Part shown: positions 1 to 6,895 of the stretch, piece by piece
How positions within the stretch are numbered: the stretch's first letter is position 1
How the letters are laid out: each line of letters begins with the position of its first letter
Source of the DNA: Verrucomicrobia bacterium UBA673
GTDB taxonomy: Bacteria; Verrucomicrobiota; Verrucomicrobiia; Limisphaerales; UBA1096
DNA length: 7,327 bases
Assembly (NCBI GenBank): GCA_002299785.1
Contig: DBNL01000159.1
Span: 16,523-23,849 of the forward strand
Direction: 5' to 3'
The notes under the pieces: model-generated
The model's database searches: none
What the model was told of the DNA's origin: nothing
The model's input: the letters and a program-made list of their open reading frames with translations, nothing else
Made by a program: the position numbers and the translations under genes

Positions 1-1890
1 CGGCCGAGGCAGTGGGCGGCGATGCAGTTTCTCCTCGCCGCCACGCGCAGCTCCACCAGCCACGCCAAACTGCGGAACCTGCTCATCATGTTGATGCGCA
101 TCCTCGCCGTTCTGGCCCTATTGATCTTCCTCGCTCGGCCACTCGTCGGCGGCTGGATGGGCTGGGCGCTGGCCTCCGCACCGGACACAATCCTGCTGCT
201 CGTCGACCGCTCCGCCAGCATGGACTCACGCATCGCCGGTGCGGACGAGTCACGCCGCGAGTACGCGCTCAGAATGCTCGCCGATGCCGCAGGGGAGTTC
301 GAGCACGCTAGCCACCTTGTGCTGCTCGACAGCGCCACGCGACAGGCAAACGAACTCCCGAGCGCTGCTTCGCTGCTTGAATGGCCCGACACAAAGCCGA
401 CCGACACCGCCGCCGACCTCCCCGCCATGCTGCAAAGTGCTCTCGGCTGGCTGATCGAAAACAAGGCCGGCACCGCCGAGATTTGGATCGCGTCCGACCT
501 GCAGGCAAGTAATTGGCAGCCGGATGATCCTCGCTGGGAAACCCTCATCACAGCGTTCGACTCGCTCCCTCAAAAAGTGCGTGTCCGCCTGCTCGCCACC
601 ACGCAGGAGTCGCCGCGCAATGCCTCGATCTCCATCGCGCAACTCTCCCGGCAACAGGCCTCCGGAAAAGGCGAAGTGCGTCTGACCGTCGATCTCAATC
701 GCAGCCAGGCCAACGCCGGCACCGCCACGATCACTCGTACACTAAACGATGTCGCCACTGAACTCGAGGCCAGGGTCACCGGGCAGTCCACCCGCTGGCG
801 ACATCGCTTTACCGTCGGCGACCAAGCGGGCGGCTGGGGTAAACTCGAGCTTCCGGCCGATGGCAACCCGCGCGACAATATTACTTACTACCGTTACAGC
901 GACGAGCACCCGCCGTCCGGCGTGGTTGTCACCGATAGTGAGCTTGGCCCGTTGTGGCAGGCAGCGGCATCGGTCGCCGGACAAGCCGGACGCACCCCGG
1001 CCAAGCGCTACGCGCCGGGCGACGTAACCCCGGCCGATCTACGCGACGCCACGCTCGTCGTTTGGCAGGCGCCTCTACCGGAGGGTGGAATGACCGACGC
1101 GCTTCGGCGATTCGCAAACGAAGGAGGCCGCGTTGTTTTCTTCCCACCGGGCCAGCCATCGACGTCCCGTTTTGTAGGCTTGGGCTGGGGTGAAAAACAA
1201 ACCAGCGGCGACGCCGATTTTGCCGTTGGCCGCTGGGACGAGGATCAAGGGCCGTTGGCCAATACCGATGAGGGGCTGCTGTTGCCGTTGGCTAAGCTCG
1301 GTATTCGGCAGCGGCAACAGGTCGTTGGCCAGGCGTCGGTGCTAGCGGCGTTCGACGATGCCCAGCCGCTGCTCGTCCGCCAAGCGATTGGCCAGGGAGA
1401 AGTTTATTTTTGCACCACCCTGCCATTGCTCGCCTGGTCGGAGATGGGCGATGGCTTGGTGGTCGTGCCGATGCTGCAACGCCTGCTCGCCGCCGGGAGC
1501 CGCAGACTGCAGCGCGACTCGGTCGCCGAGTGCGGCCAGGTCAGCGCGGGTGATTTGCAACTCGAGTGGACGTCGGCCGAGACTGGTCTGCGCGGCGACG
1601 TGCAAACGCAGGCCGGTGTTTACAAAAACGGCGACCGCTGGCTGCTGGTCAACCGGCCGGTCACCGAGAATGAGTTCGAACGCGTTGAGGACTCGGCGGT
1701 CGCCGGGTTGTTCGGATCGCTGCCGTTTCAACTGTTCCAGGCGCAGCGCGACGACACGGCTTTGCAGGGCGAAATCTGGCGACTATTCCTTTTCCTAATG
1801 CTGCTAGCTCTGCTGATAGAGGCGTGGCTCATCAAGCCAAGCTCAATGGCCGAAGTCGCGCCGCTCAAACCCCAAGCCGCCGCCGCATGA
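1..1890 (+). CDS. BatA-type VWA membrane protein, 5' end cut by window
   Basis: The reading frame is open from the first base. The first codons (RPRQWAAMQFLLAA) match the middle of the BatA/aerotolerance N-terminal membrane domain, so the true start lies upstream and the ATG at 22 is an internal methionine. Counting that Met as residue 1, a membrane helix spans about 20-40 and ends in the typical ARP. A VWA domain follows, with an intact MIDAS motif DRSAS (62-66, bases 205-219) and the family-typical SDLQASNW (158-165). Residues about 299-377 look like a Rossmann-type, amidotransferase-like region (VVVTDSELG, ATLVVWQAPLPEGG, GGRVVFFPPG). A second helix at about 586-604 is followed by a short Ala-rich tail. 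The VWA domain probably faces the periplasm and binds a protein partner through a metal ion. The stop overlaps the next gene's start. The family assignment is firm; the cellular role is unknown, and 'aerotolerance' is an inherited name. Confidence 0.85.
   Translation, partial: RPRQWAAMQFLLAATRSSTSHAKLRNLLIMLMRILAVLALLIFLARPLVGGWMGWALASAPDTILLLVDRSASMDSRIAGADESRREYALRMLADAAGEFEHASHLVLLDSATRQANELPSAASLLEWPDTKPTDTAADLPAMLQSALGWLIENKAGTAEIWIASDLQASNWQPDDPRWETLITAFDSLPQKVRVRLLATTQESPRNASISIAQLSRQQASGKGEVRLTVDLNRSQANAGTATITRTLNDVATELEARVTGQSTRWRHRFTVGDQAGGWGKLELPADGNPRDNITYYRYSDEHPPSGVVVTDSELGPLWQAAASVAGQAGRTPAKRYAPGDVTPADLRDATLVVWQAPLPEGGMTDALRRFANEGGRVVFFPPGQPSTSRFVGLGWGEKQTSGDADFAVGRWDEDQGPLANTDEGLLLPLAKLGIRQRQQVVGQASVLAAFDDAQPLLVRQAIGQGEVYFCTTLPLLAWSEMGDGLVVVPMLQRLLAAGSRRLQRDSVAECGQVSAGDLQLEWTSAETGLRGDVQTQAGVYKNGDRWLLVNRPVTENEFERVEDSAVAGLFGSLPFQLFQAQRDDTALQGEIWRLFLFLMLLALLIEAWLIKPSSMAEVAPLKPQAAAA
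1887..1890 (+). promoter_or_regulatory. ATGA stop/start overlap coupling the two VWA genes
   Basis: The TGA stop of the first VWA gene (1888-1890) shares three bases with the ATG (1887-1889) of the second. The bases just upstream are C/G-rich (ccaagccgccgccgc) and contain no purine-rich Shine-Dalgarno sequence. Translation of the second gene therefore probably depends on ribosomes finishing the first. This is inferred from the layout. Confidence 0.7.
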
Positions 1891-4094
1891 GTCACTGGTC
1901 GTTCGCAGATTCTTCAATCGTCATCCTCGCCGGGATAGGCGTGTTGGCACTGGCGGCGTGGCTTGGATGGAGCAACTGGCAGCGCAACGGCCGGCGCGGC
2001 AAAGTCGCGCTGCTCGAGGCGCTGCGATTCGTGGCGGTGGCGATGCTGACATTCACTCTGCTTCGCCCGGAGTTTGTTCAAGAAATTCAGCGTACCGATC
2101 CGCCGCAGGTCGCAATCCTCACCGACGCCTCGGGGAGCATGCAAACGCGCGACGTAGTCGGCACCAACAACATCGTAGCTCGCGGCGCCTGGATCGATTC
2201 GCAAAACAAGCGCGCGTTCTGGACGCCTCTCGAGGAGGCCGGCTCGAAAGTGCTGGTCGGTAAATTCTCCGCGCCGCCGGAACTGGGCGCGACGAACGCG
2301 CTTAGCCAAGCGCGGGAGATCGGCACCGACTTGAGCGGCGCGCTTGGCTCGGTGCTCGAGCAGCAGAGCAACCTCAAAGCGGTGCTGCTGTTAAGCGATG
2401 GTGACTGGAACCTTGGCTCGTCGCCGATCGGCATCTCCACGCGCTACCGCGATCAGAGCATCCCTGTTTACAGCATCGTCACAGGACAGGACGAATCGAT
2501 TCCCGACCTCGCGATGGAAGAAGTCGCCGCGCCGGCGTATGGCTTGCTCGGGGAGCAGATCGCCATCCCTTATACGGTACAGAGTCACTTGCCGCGCGAC
2601 GTCGCTACCGAGGTGCGCCTCATGCAGGGCACGGAGCAGTTGGCCACCAAGAAAATCACCCTCCCAGCGAACAGCCGGTTCCGCGACTCAATCATGTGGT
2701 ACCCGCGCGAGGTCGGCGAGTTCGACCTGCGGCTGGAATTTCCGGTGGAGCCGGACGAAGGTCTGCGAGAAAACAACTCGGCGGCGTTTCACATCGCCGT
2801 GCGCGTGGTCAAGCTGAACGTGCTGGTTGTCGATTCGCAGCCGCGCTGGGAATACCGTTATCTGCGAAACGCCCTTGCACGCGATCCCAGCGTAGACCTG
2901 AGCTGCCTGTTGTTTCACCCAAATATCGGCACGGGCGGCGGGCGCGACTACCTCTCCTCTTTCCCCGGTTCCCGCGAAATGCTCTCGCGCTACGACGTGA
3001 TTTTTCTCGGCGACGTCGGCGTAGGAAATAGGCAGTTGAGTGAGAAGGACGCCGGGCTGATCAAGGGCCTCGTCGAGCAGCAGGGCAGCGGGCTGGTCTT
3101 CATGCCTGGGCGTCTCGGCAATCACCTCTCGCTGATGGACAGCGAGTTGAAGGAACTGATGCCGGTCGTACTCGACGATGCCAAGCCCACTGGCGTCGGT
3201 CTGCAAAACGAGTCAGCACTCACGCTCTCGAACCGGGGACGCGGCCATCTGCTCACGCGGTTCGACGCCGACGAGATGGTGAACGAGCAGATCTGGAAAA
3301 TGCTCCCCGGTTTTTACTGGTCAACAGCCGTGGCTAAGAGCCGGCCCGGCAGCGAAGTGCTCGCTGTGCACTCTGAGTTGCGAAACCAATGGGGGCGCAT
3401 CCCGCTGCTCGCCATCCGCAGCGCCGGCCGCGGCAAGGTACTGTTCATGGGCACCGACAGCGCATGGCGTTGGCGGCGCGGCGTCGAGGACAAATTCCAC
3501 TACAGGTTCTGGAGTCAGGTCGCCCGCTGGATGGCCCACAAGCGTCACCTCGCTGAGAAAGAAGGTATCCGGCTGAGCTTCACGCCGGAGAGTCCCAAGG
3601 TGGGCGACACTGTTTTCCTGCAGGCGACCGTGCTCGACGAGGCCGGGTTCCCGCTGGAGAATGGAAAAGTCAACGGCGCGATCGTCTCGCCCACCGGACG
3701 CGGCGAGCAACTCGAGTTGAGCGAAGTCGAGGGTGGCTGGGGAGTCTACAGCGCGGAGTTTTCGCCGCAGGAAGGCGGGCCGTTCGATATCGCCATCGAC
3801 GCCCCCGAGCAGGATCGCGAGTTGAAAACAAAGCTGACCGTGTCGCTGCCCAAGCGCGAGAAACTGGGCCGCCCTGTGAACCGCCCGATCCTTGACGAGA
3901 TCGCTACGATCACAGGTGGCGAAAGTGCCGGCACCGACCAGCTGGGCGAGATCATCAAGAAAATCTCCATCCTCCCCGAGCCCAAGCCAGCCGAGATACG
4001 CACGCGCCTCTGGAGCAACCCGTGGTGGGGCGGCGCCATCCTCCTGCTACTCGTCGTGTACTGGACCGGCCGAAAACTCGCCGGCTTAGTTTAG
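1887..4094 (+). CDS. VWA protein with degenerate amidotransferase-like domain, membrane anchored
   Basis: The product is 735 aa. I chose the ATG at 1887, in the ATGA overlap, over the in-frame ATG at 1824: the extra 21 residues would only be the previous gene's tail in another frame, and the chosen start sits right before the first membrane helix. Helices lie at about 9-28 and 41-59. A VWA domain has MIDAS DASGS (80-84, bases 2124-2138) plus candidate Thr148 and Asp171 (LLLSDGDWN). A beta-rich segment (about 205-305) precedes an amidotransferase-like domain beginning LNVLVVDSQPRWEYRYLRNA (310-329), with YDVIFLGDV (369-377), GSGLVFMPG (400-408) and GTDSAWRWRRG (522-532). The only cysteine I find is C340, not at a nucleophile elbow, so catalysis is unlikely. 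A probable Ig-like beta segment (about 560-655) and a C-terminal helix (about 714-728) follow. Most of the protein is probably periplasmic. It probably works with the preceding protein; the function is uncharacterised. Confidence 0.88.
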   Translation: MSHWSFADSSIVILAGIGVLALAAWLGWSNWQRNGRRGKVALLEALRFVAVAMLTFTLLRPEFVQEIQRTDPPQVAILTDASGSMQTRDVVGTNNIVARGAWIDSQNKRAFWTPLEEAGSKVLVGKFSAPPELGATNALSQAREIGTDLSGALGSVLEQQSNLKAVLLLSDGDWNLGSSPIGISTRYRDQSIPVYSIVTGQDESIPDLAMEEVAAPAYGLLGEQIAIPYTVQSHLPRDVATEVRLMQGTEQLATKKITLPANSRFRDSIMWYPREVGEFDLRLEFPVEPDEGLRENNSAAFHIAVRVVKLNVLVVDSQPRWEYRYLRNALARDPSVDLSCLLFHPNIGTGGGRDYLSSFPGSREMLSRYDVIFLGDVGVGNRQLSEKDAGLIKGLVEQQGSGLVFMPGRLGNHLSLMDSELKELMPVVLDDAKPTGVGLQNESALTLSNRGRGHLLTRFDADEMVNEQIWKMLPGFYWSTAVAKSRPGSEVLAVHSELRNQWGRIPLLAIRSAGRGKVLFMGTDSAWRWRRGVEDKFHYRFWSQVARWMAHKRHLAEKEGIRLSFTPESPKVGDTVFLQATVLDEAGFPLENGKVNGAIVSPTGRGEQLELSEVEGGWGVYSAEFSPQEGGPFDIAIDAPEQDRELKTKLTVSLPKREKLGRPVNRPILDEIATITGGESAGTDQLGEIIKKISILPEPKPAEIRTRLWSNPWWGGAILLLLVVYWTGRKLAGLV

Positions 4095-4226
4095 GTTTGG
4101 GGAGCACACGTGCCCTAGTGTGAGCTTGGCCAAGCGAAGAATTCAAATCGCCCTCATAATTCCTTCCCTCGTACTCGGTCGGTATTCGATAACGAGGTAC
4201 GAAGGACGATTACAAAAAGGGGGAGG
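4095..4226. other. Convergent intergenic region between VWA gene and gyrA
   Basis: This 132-base gap separates the stop of the second VWA gene from the gyrA stop. It contains no plausible gene. It holds an imperfect hairpin (4157-4212), a 12-base perfect palindrome GCTTGGCCAAGC (4124-4135), and a small 5-bp stem CACAC/GTGTG (4105-4109 with 4118-4122). The gyrA stop itself sits in the palindrome GGTTAACC. The likely role is ending both converging transcripts. Confidence 0.6.
4157..4212. terminator. Possible bidirectional terminator hairpin
   Basis: TCCTTCCCTCGT (4161-4172) pairs with ACGAGG (4192-4197) and GAAGGA (4201-4206), leaving TAC bulged. Beyond a further 2-base bulge, TAAT (4157-4160) can pair with ATTA (4209-4212). 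The loop is about 19 bases. The position between two converging genes suits a terminator. No T-run follows it on either strand: on the plus strand it is followed by TACAAAAAGG, and on the minus strand by GGGCGATTTG. It is therefore not a classical intrinsic terminator, and the call is tentative. Confidence 0.35.
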
Positions 4227-6860
4227 TTAACCCTCTATTTCCTCGTCACCGGCTTCTTCGTCGGTGTCTTCGCTGATAACAGGGGCGATGGCTTGGAGCT
4301 GGTCTTTGCCGTGGAGGTTGATGAGCTTCACGCCCTGGGCATTGCGGCCGGTCATCCGAATGTGATCGACACCAGTGCGCACCATCTGGCCACCGACGGT
4401 GATGAGCATGATCTCGTCGTTCGATTTCACGGCCAACGCGCCACAGACCTCGCCGGTCTTGGCAGTGGTCTTCATGGTGATGATGCCTTTGCCGCCTCGT
4501 GTCTGCGTGCGGTACTCGTCGAACTCGGTTCGCTTACCGACGCCGTTCTCGCCGGCCACAAGCAGTGTGGCGTCCTTGGTCGCGATGGCTGCTGCAACGA
4601 GGCGATCTTTTTTGCCCAAGCGAATGCCGCGCACGCCGGCGGCGGTGCGGCCCATCGAGCGGACGTTCTCCTCGTTGAACCGAATGCTTTTGCCGTCGCT
4701 GGTGATCAGCACGACCTCGTCGTGGCCGGTGGTCAGCTTGACGGTGATGAGCCGGTCGCCCTCATTGATGCCGATGGCATTGATGCCGGTGCGACGAACG
4801 TTGGCGTAGGCGCCCAGCGCGGTCTTTTTCACCGTGCCGCTCTCGGTGGCGAAGAAGAGGAAGTTCTCCTGCTGCCACGTGAGGTTTTCCTTATCCGGTC
4901 CCAGGTGGGACTCGACACGGATGAGCGCGGCGATTTTCTCACCGGACTGCAACTCGAGCAGGTTGGCGATGTTTCGCCCCTTGGCCGAGCGGCCCATGTC
5001 GGGGATCTCGTGCACGCGCCGGACGTACACACGGCCGGTAGTGGTAAAGAACATGAGGTAGTCATGCGTGCTAGCGGTGAAGAGGTGCTCGATGAAGTCC
5101 TCGGCCTCGCCCTGCACGACGGAGTCTTTGCGGGTGCCCATGCCAATGACGCCTTTGCCGCCCCGACGCTGGGCGCGGTAAGAGCTAACGTTGGTGCGCT
5201 TGACGAGGCCGTTATGCGTTAGGGTGATGATGACGCCTTCGTTAGCGATGAGGTCCTCAATCGCCATGTCGCCCTCGTCAGGGACGATGTCGGTCCTGCG
5301 CGGTGTGGCGTACTTTTCTTTAATCTCTATGATGCCTTCTTTGATAATGCTCAGCACGCGATCTTCGCGGGCGATGATGTCCATCAAATCCTCGATCTTG
5401 ATGAGCAATTCGTCGTACTCGCCCTTGATTTTGTCCTGCTCAAGGCCGGTCAACTGGTACAAACGCAGATCAAGAATGGAGTTCACCTGCACCTCACTGA
5501 GCAGATAAAAACCGCCCTTAATACGCTCTTCGTTGCGGATTTTGATGCCCCATTTTTTGAGCACTTTTTCCGGGAACTCGAATGCCAGCAGCTTAATCCG
5601 GGCTTCCTCGCGGTTGTTCGATTTGCGGATGATACGGATGAAATCGTCGAGGTTGGCTAAGGCGCAGAGGTAGCCCTCAAGCGTCTCGGCGCGGGCCTCG
5701 GCCTTGGCCAATTCGAAGCGCGTGCGGCGCAGGATGACTTCGCGGCGATGCTCAATGTAGGCATTGATCATCTCTTTAAGGTTCATCGTCTTAGGCCGAC
5801 CGTGGTCGATCGCCAGAGAGTTGACGCTGAACGACGTGGCCAACTGCGTGAATTTGTACAGCTTGTTAATGACTACCTTGGGCACGGCGTCGCGCTTTAG
5901 CTCAACGACGACTCGCGTGTTTTCGTCCGACTCATCGCGCACGGCGGAGATATCAGTGATCGTTTTTTCATTGGCCAACGCCGCGATCTTTTGGACCAGC
6001 GTGGCGCGGTTGACCATGTACGGAATCTGCGTGATGACAATCTGCTCGCGGTTGCCTTTCATCTGCTCGACGCCGACGCGACCGCGCTGCTTGACGCTGC
6101 CCCTGCCAGTCTTGAAATAGTCGCGAATCGGGTCCAGTCCAACGGCGAGACAGCCGGTCGGGAAGTCCGGCCCCTTGATGTATTCCATCAGCCCTTCGAT
6201 GCTGATATCCGGGTTGTCGATCTGCGCGCAGATACCATCAACAATTTCGCCGAGATTGTGCGGTGCGATACTTGTCGCCATGCCAACTGCAATTCCGGTG
6301 CCGCCGTTGACGAGTAGATTCGGGAACGCCGCCGGGAACACTGTCGGCTCCTCGCGGGTCTCGTCGTAGTTGGGCATCCAATCGACAGTGTCCTTGTCCA
6401 TGTCGATCATCAGTGCGTGGCCAAGGTGCGTAAGGCGCGCCTCGGTGTAACGCATAGCGGCCGGCGGGTCGCCCTCGACAGAGCCAAAGTTCCCCTGCCC
6501 GTCCACGAGTGTGCCGCGCATCGACCACGGCTGCGCCATGTTGACCAGTGTCGGGTAAATCGTCGCCTCGCCGTGCGGGTGATAGTTGCCGCTCGTGTCG
6601 CCGCAGATCTTGGCGCACTTGCGGTAATGCCGACCGGGCGAGAGGTTTAGGTCGTGCATCGCTAGCAGGATGCGGCGCTGCGACGGCTTGAGCCCATCCC
6701 GTGCATCCGGAAGCGCGCGCGAAATAATCACCGACATCGAGTAGTCGAGGAACGAGTTTTTGATCTCGTCCGAGACGTTGATAGTCTTGATTTCTTCGCT
6801 GGCTGCGAACAGCGGCGTGTTGGTTGCCGGGAGTGAATCTTTGTCCTTGGAATCTGCCAT
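4227..6860 (-). CDS. gyrA: DNA gyrase subunit A
   Basis: GyrA is the DNA-cleaving and DNA-wrapping subunit of gyrase, which introduces negative supercoils as an A2B2 tetramer in the cytoplasm. The product is 877 aa, close to the 875 of E. coli. The start at 6860 is the only Met before the conserved DYSMSVIISRALPDARDGLK (39-58), giving a polar N-terminal extension of about 16 residues. The catalytic tyrosine is Y138, preceded by R137 (AAMRYTE). The canonical GyrA box QRRGGKG (564-570) identifies gyrase rather than topoisomerase IV. The C-terminal domain shows six blade-type motifs: the box, then about 621-631, 688-698, 733-746, 786-794 and 834-848. The fifth contains QTRGGKG. The tail is strongly acidic (864-877). 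In the quinolone region, E. coli Ser83 and Asp87 correspond to Ala99 and Pro103. The gene lies 35 bases after gyrB and is probably cotranscribed with it. Confidence 0.98.
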   Translation of the reverse strand: MADSKDKDSLPATNTPLFAASEEIKTINVSDEIKNSFLDYSMSVIISRALPDARDGLKPSQRRILLAMHDLNLSPGRHYRKCAKICGDTSGNYHPHGEATIYPTLVNMAQPWSMRGTLVDGQGNFGSVEGDPPAAMRYTEARLTHLGHALMIDMDKDTVDWMPNYDETREEPTVFPAAFPNLLVNGGTGIAVGMATSIAPHNLGEIVDGICAQIDNPDISIEGLMEYIKGPDFPTGCLAVGLDPIRDYFKTGRGSVKQRGRVGVEQMKGNREQIVITQIPYMVNRATLVQKIAALANEKTITDISAVRDESDENTRVVVELKRDAVPKVVINKLYKFTQLATSFSVNSLAIDHGRPKTMNLKEMINAYIEHRREVILRRTRFELAKAEARAETLEGYLCALANLDDFIRIIRKSNNREEARIKLLAFEFPEKVLKKWGIKIRNEERIKGGFYLLSEVQVNSILDLRLYQLTGLEQDKIKGEYDELLIKIEDLMDIIAREDRVLSIIKEGIIEIKEKYATPRRTDIVPDEGDMAIEDLIANEGVIITLTHNGLVKRTNVSSYRAQRRGGKGVIGMGTRKDSVVQGEAEDFIEHLFTASTHDYLMFFTTTGRVYVRRVHEIPDMGRSAKGRNIANLLELQSGEKIAALIRVESHLGPDKENLTWQQENFLFFATESGTVKKTALGAYANVRRTGINAIGINEGDRLITVKLTTGHDEVVLITSDGKSIRFNEENVRSMGRTAAGVRGIRLGKKDRLVAAAIATKDATLLVAGENGVGKRTEFDEYRTQTRGGKGIITMKTTAKTGEVCGALAVKSNDEIMLITVGGQMVRTGVDHIRMTGRNAQGVKLINLHGKDQLQAIAPVISEDTDEEAGDEEIEG

Positions 6861-6863
6861 GAG

Positions 6864-6868
6864 TCTCT
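6864..6868 (-). promoter_or_regulatory. Weak ribosome binding site for gyrA
   Basis: The mRNA just before the gyrA ATG reads TTAGAGACTC. AGAGA is the only purine-rich stretch near the usual distance, and it matches the anti-Shine-Dalgarno sequence only partly. The rest of the 35-base gyrB-gyrA spacer is AT-rich near gyrA (GAAATTTTTTAG), which may keep the start unstructured. I see no convincing separate promoter here. Confidence 0.4.
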
Positions 6869-6895
6869 AAAAAATTTCTGCGGGTTGCTTCGAAG

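Noticed and set aside
1824..1886. Longer start for the second VWA gene at 1824
   Set aside because: It would overlap the previous gene by 67 bases and add a polar, Arg-rich stretch encoded by that gene's C-terminal region. The ATGA start at 1887 fits the family better.
2688..3206. A 172-codon open frame on the minus strand opposite the second VWA gene
   Set aside because: It is antisense to a gene with clear domain content, has no recognisable motif and no ribosome binding site that I can see.
4121..4133. TGAGCTTGGCCAA occurs both here and at 7261-7273
   Set aside because: The second copy is inside gyrB coding sequence, and one 13-base match in a window this size is close to what chance allows.
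4293..5222. A 309-codon open frame on the plus strand opposite gyrA
   Set aside because: It lies fully antisense to the well-supported gyrA, its protein is a low-information Val/Ala/Gly/Asp/His-rich sequence typical of the reverse frame of a GC-rich gene, and no domain is recognisable.
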